Source of the DNA: Ischnura elegans
Lineage: Eukaryota; Arthropoda; Insecta; Odonata; Coenagrionidae
Length of the DNA: 64,000 bases
Direction of reading: 5' to 3'
Assembly: GCF_921293095.1 (NCBI RefSeq)
Contig: NC_060248.1
Span: 131,948,972-132,012,971 of the forward strand
Of the stretch, positions 59,248 through 64,000 are shown piece after piece. Made by a program: the position numbers and the translations under genes. Position 1 is the first letter of the stretch. Every line of letters starts with the position of its first letter. The notes below the pieces were generated by a model that was given only the letters and a program-made list of their open reading frames with translations, searched no databases and was not told the origin of the DNA.

Positions 59248-62200
59248 TGCTCAGAGCTGGGGATGATGCGTTGAAGTGAGGAAGCCATTAACTAGGACTT
59301 GGGAGCACGCTCCTTTAAAGCGGCGAGGCACGGTCGTTGACAGCGGCAGAGAAGTCGAGGGTGGCGAGCGAAATGTGGAGTGACAGAAGAACGATAGAGA
59401 TCAAATGGATCTATCGCGTGATTAATCTGAAAGTCTCAAAAAGAGTAGGAGAGAAGACTTTTGAAAACCTTTCAGAAGAAGATCTTAATCGGCCACCAGT
59501 GGGATGGACAGATGAAGGCAATCGTGGATGGACAAGTGGACAATCGGGAAAAAGGATATATGCAGATAGTCCTCGGACGAGATAATTGGATCGTGAGAAG
59601 AAGGCTGTGGAAGAAGTGTTCAAATATTAGCTCAGAGGAGTATTGAGTGGAGATTTGTATCAAACCAACCTACACATTGTAGCAGTTACGTGACTATGGT
59701 GGGGGATGAGGGGGGGGAGATCCTCCTCCTAAAGCCTAAGCGAAAAAAAATTAAAGCCATTGCCTAATTTTGACTTATAATAAACGCATCTGCTTTAAGT
59801 TAAATTTTAAGTGACAAAATTATGTGAAATGTATTTCCAGGTATGCCATTAAATTTCCCGGAACCCCCTTCCTGGGGGGGGGGGGGGTCCTCATACCAGG
59901 CTCCCGCATTCCCCCAAAGCACATTCCTACTTACGCCACTGCATTGCAGACTGTCGTTGATGATAATGCCTGCTACTATTACTAAAGACAACTCACGCCG
60001 CTTCTTCATCTTTTCCTTCGCAATAAAAGCGGAATTCCACATATAATTATGCGTAATTGGAACTTAAATTCTCTCTTTAGTATTAGCAGAATAGGTAGGC
60101 ATTTATGCAGGACAGTTTGAGCGCAGCAAAGACCATGGGGGAATAATTATGAAGTCGCGATTAACTGAACATATCTGCAATGGACTAGAGAGAGAGAGAA
60201 GAGGGACTTGTCTACTCGTGATAAAAGGAAATCAGTGGCGGAAAAAGGATCGAGTCCACCAGCGCTGAAGAACTAGGATAACTCAAACTCACATAATTCG
60301 AAAACCTGTTACGTCGAAATTTTAGCTACTTCAGTTTCAACTCTCATAACACAGTCCATGCCAAAGCGATACGATTTCTCCAAATTACCTTTTTAAGAAA
60401 TCGTTTCAGCAATTGAACCAAACCAGTTACCGACATAAAAATCTGTTCAATAAAATGTCAAGTTTGCGTTTCAAATTGCGACACTAGGTCATTAAAACTA
60501 TTTTAAATAAAATTCTAAAATTACAATAATTGATAAACTCTAATATTCATTCTTTCCCTTCGCGTTCGAATTATACGAGTAGCAATGAATCATCAGTGAA
60601 TGTGTTATATCTTTCGGGGCTTATGGAATTCCCTGAATCTGGGATATTTTTCCTCGAGGGGGAGGGGGGGAATCCCCCTTGTGCTCCATTACCTAATAAA
60701 ATTGAGGAAACTATTTGTTTTGGTAAATACTCATGGTTGATTAAAAAATGGATACTAAATTTGGATGATATTGAAAGGTTATTGCAATAGGTCTGAATAA
60801 GCATTGTGTACATTGTGCTTAATTTCAAGTGTGTTGTTCATTCAGAATTGCTATTCATTTCACAGGCACTACAGTTTACAAATGTTTTCACGCACAAAAT
60901 TCCTTCCATGTTTTTCTTGAGGCAATGAGAATTTTTTGGTTTTATATTATATCATTTCCGCATTTATGAATTTTGAAGTTATCGTGAGACTGGCTTACCT
61001 ATTGCCTTACAGGCAACTACGGTACTTACCTACATGGAAATAATTTACTGTATGTGCATATGTATGGAATAAAATATATGTTATTATTTTATATAAACCA
61101 CCATTAAAAGGAAAAAATGAGAATTTTGACGACGGGACACGACAGAGCATTAGCAGCAGTTGAGAGAGAAATATCAATTTAGCACGTCGCTACTATGTAA
61201 AAAAGTAAAATCAAGTCTCATTAATAGCAGAAAGTTTGAAGTAAGTCACAAAGTAATGCAGGGGTACACAAATTCATGGAGATTCATTGTCCTCGGCCCA
61301 CGCAAGGGCATAGGAGATGTAGGAGTGGTGAGGCTGTGGGGGCGTAGATAAGCAGGAGCGGAAGACTGCGCACTATCGCCAACACACTAGAAACTCAAAC
61401 GAGGAGAAGGATATGCTAGGACACTACGAGAGAGCTTGTAAGGAGACGAAAGAAGAATCCATTGCGTGTGAGGGCTCGAGATCATCTCGCGGCCCCAGGA
61501 CTTAAGTCTCCTAAGTAATAAAACACCCTTTGGGAACTCAGATGCAGACGCGAAGGGATAAATTAAAATGGCGCATAATTTATTATGCTTCCGGGTACAT
61601 TAAAGTTCAGTTGGACGCAAGTCATCTTCAATTGTTAATGTCAATGCTCATGTCATTTTTTTTTTCCTTGTTCTGGGACACTGGGACAACGGGACGATTG
61701 ATCAGGCAATCGGAAAGTTAATGACTACTACTATCAACGAAATAACTAGAAATAAAAATGGCACAAAATGCAATTATAAGATAAATTAAAGGAGTCCAAG
61801 AATATGCAACACTTGCAACAAACAACAAACTATATTCCCTAAATCAAAATAATAAAAGAAAATGGAAAAAGTGAGTAATCAAACCCTTTAAGATAGATTT
61901 TATTAGAAAATGAGGTAAATCTCCTTATTCGTGAGCGTTACATTTGCTGAAAATAAATTCTGCAACCTATCACGGATCTTTGGGGGTCACGAAAACGTCG
62001 AAAGGGTGGAGGCGTAAGAAAACATATATTCAAGAATTAATTAATATATTTCGGAAGTAGCCTTACTCGGGTATCGCCATTGGATCCTGTATAAAATGTG
62101 CATTCTCAAATGCAACATCCAGAACATCTAACAAGGAGTGCCAATTTCTTTGCCCATCGAATACTTATAGAATATCGAATCGAATACGAAAGAGTACTTA

Positions 62201-63600
62201 ACATTTAGAAGAGCACTGCATATTTTGAAATTATTATCAAAATATATTCTCCAGGGGCCATACATGTATAATCAATAATAAATTTTTCCTTTTTCCGATA
62301 GGATTGATATTGGAAATTCGGATAAATTTGACTGGTTCTATCATTTTTTAGTCTTTTTAAACTGGAATTCAACACTTTTCTAAGTTTACACACCGTGTCT
62401 CTATTAAAATTATTTTTATGGAGTCTGATCTCAACGGCCTTCTTTGAAAGCCCATCCCAGGAGTTGTATCAACGGCATTTATTTGTTTTTTTGCAGGGAA
62501 TCTACGTTTACGGGTACAAAAAAGACAACTTGATAGATGGAAAAACTGAGGAGGTGGATTAGATAATGGGGAGGGCGTAGCCTACGCACTCCGACCGCCC
62601 AACGCCTCCACGCAGCGAGTCTACACGTCATTGAGCAATAGCAGGTGAGTAACAGGTTCCCCGTTATAAAACAAGTATGCAATGTATGTAGTCATATTCG
62701 AGAATGCACAGAGAGAGACGAGGACTATTTTGTAAGTCTAGAAATATGTTAAGAGGAGGGAAAGAGAGACTCCCGGAAAACTGACTCTGCATCGATTGAC
62801 TATTAATGCAGACTATAATACTTAAAGGAGCACTTAATTCCGGCGATTTTTATATTAGTCCGATGCAGGGATTCTATTCAGAGCGAACGCCCAATTTAAG
62901 GCCGCTTTACAGAAACTTAAGCAATTAATTATCCGCAGGGAGCAGTTCGCGTGGGTTTCAAGTACGCATACGTCAACGGTGGGTTTTCGCCAGCTTCTCA
63001 CCCCCCATTTCTTGTGCAGGCGTTTTCCTGCAGTGGGTTTTTTTCCAATATGGACGAAAGTCAATATCCTTAGGTTTTTTTAAACATCTTTTTACACTTG
63101 GTAAATGCAACCTTTTCAACTTGAATTGTTTTAAGCATTCTTCTACGTCTCTTTTGTTCTAGTTTGACTTGATTTAATTTCAATAGTAATATGGAAATGT
63201 ATTCCTCTGAAAATATTTAATGTATGACGAGGGGTTAGATGGAAGATGGGACTTTCTAGTCCCAATATCTCCCAATAGAGACTAATTATTACTATTACTA
63301 TTACATGGCGGTGTGCATAAAAAAATAACTTGTAACGGGGCCAACTTAACGGGAAAACTGGCGTGAAACCTCGGAAGACGTAGTCTCACGTCTCATTGGG
63401 TAAAATTGGTGACAGGAGAGCACTCTTCCTCCACCTAATTTTCCATTTCTAACGCCTGTAGATTAGTCTGGGGTGAGCCCTACCCTCACGTCTCCAAACC
63501 AACCTTCGGGTTGAAACGCTGAGTGAGTGACAGCCTGAAGCGGAATTCAACTGAAAACTTTTCCATGCATATTTTCGACTGATTCCAAACAAGGAAGCGG
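59248..63600. other. Unassigned stretch
   Basis: No gene is recognised. G- or C-runs with flanking CCGGAACCCCC/TGGGATATTTTTCC words near 59860-59915 and 60640-60685 resemble eroded pieces of the G-rich MITE type seen at 51788. GC-richer patches at 61280-61500 and 62540-62640 carry no readable frame. Confidence 0.4.
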
Positions 63601-63607
63601 TGGGATC

Positions 63608-63860
63608 GTGTAGATGAGGCGGTTGGAGAGCTGGCTTCACACTTCGTGGGCCCGGGTTCAGATGCCAGCGCTGTCAGAGAATGTTCAGAGGTCAACCGAT
63701 GCCCACACGAGTGTTGGGGGATGGCATTTTGAGCGCAACACTCCGGCCGTCGGATGGGACGTACATCCGTGGTCCCCTTAGATGTCTACCGATGAGAAAA
63801 GGCTGATGCCGACGCTGGGTTTTCCTCCACTCTGCCTTACCGCTCAAATGACTTAATCCG
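63608..63860 (+). repeat. tRNA-derived SINE with conserved tail
   Basis: A GTAGATGAGGCGGTTGGAGA A-box-like region (about 63609-63632) and GGTTCAGATGCC B-box-like sequence (63655-63666) form a tRNA-type pol III head. The tail block at 63770-63856 is shared with 51616-51696. No poly-A is obvious. Confidence 0.6.
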
Positions 63861-63939
63861 CGAACTGAATAAAAAACAAAGGAAGGCTGCGCGTTTCGTC
63901 AAAAACTGCTACGGGCGTATAGACAGTGTTACCCAGATG

Positions 63940-64000
63940 TTATGCCCCGTTTACACAACGATCGTCGGGACGTTGATCCGTACGATCGTAACCTCAAAAC
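63940..64000 (+). other. Edge sequence rich in CGATCGT words
   Basis: CCCCGTTTACACAACGATCG followed by further ACGATCGT-type words runs into the window edge. It may be the start of a TIR element but cannot be judged. Confidence 0.25.

Overview
This is a eukaryotic, almost certainly arthropod and probably insect, genomic window. It is AT-rich, has large introns and is loaded with transposable elements (TEs). The species cannot be named from the sequence. The only clear host gene is a coronin (actin-binding WD40 protein). It lies on the minus strand with eight recognisable coding exons between 33448 and 47718. The N-terminal exon is not seen, so the part right of 47718 is probably first-intron or upstream DNA.

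Left third (1-29340): a TE graveyard with an unusually legible nest, in which each level is supported by its own target-site duplication (TSD) or by continuity of the interrupted reading frame. A degenerate Gypsy retrotransposon (gag at 27835-28758, protease/RT/RNase H at 4860-6815, all minus strand) is split by a pogo-like DNA transposon (7298-27831, inverted arms of about 1.35 kb). That transposon is hit twice. A hAT element (8021-9999) sits in its left arm and itself contains a MITE. A nearly pristine Gypsy element (12606-26303, LTRs differing by one base and one 10-bp indel) sits inside its transposase gene. The young Gypsy is in turn split in its RT by TIR element A (15610-24364), which carries satellite-like subterminal arrays, and A is split by TIR element B (16502-22748). 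Left of the nest, a jockey-like non-LTR element is split by TIR element C (2422-4405). Element C carries what looks like a two-exon gene for a small secreted peptide, with one in-frame stop.

Middle (29340-47720): relics of non-LTR elements, then the coronin gene. Its 5.96-kb intron between the exons at 46902 and 40767 contains a piggyBac-like element flanked by TTAA, with a decayed transposase and repeated GGACGCACCGGTGCGTCC palindromes. A 45-bp in-phase AG/GT-flanked segment may be an optional microexon.

Right third (47720-64000): no host coding sequence was recognised. It holds a TTAA-flanked MITE, an RTE-type 3' tail, two 200-bp hAT MITEs with perfect 8-bp TSDs in opposite orientation, further copies of a MITE family that carries a CRE-like TGACGTCA site (one split by a 2.1-kb TIR element), and a tRNA-headed SINE near the right edge. 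The window is best read as a coronin locus beside a stack of TE insertions, several of them apparently recent.
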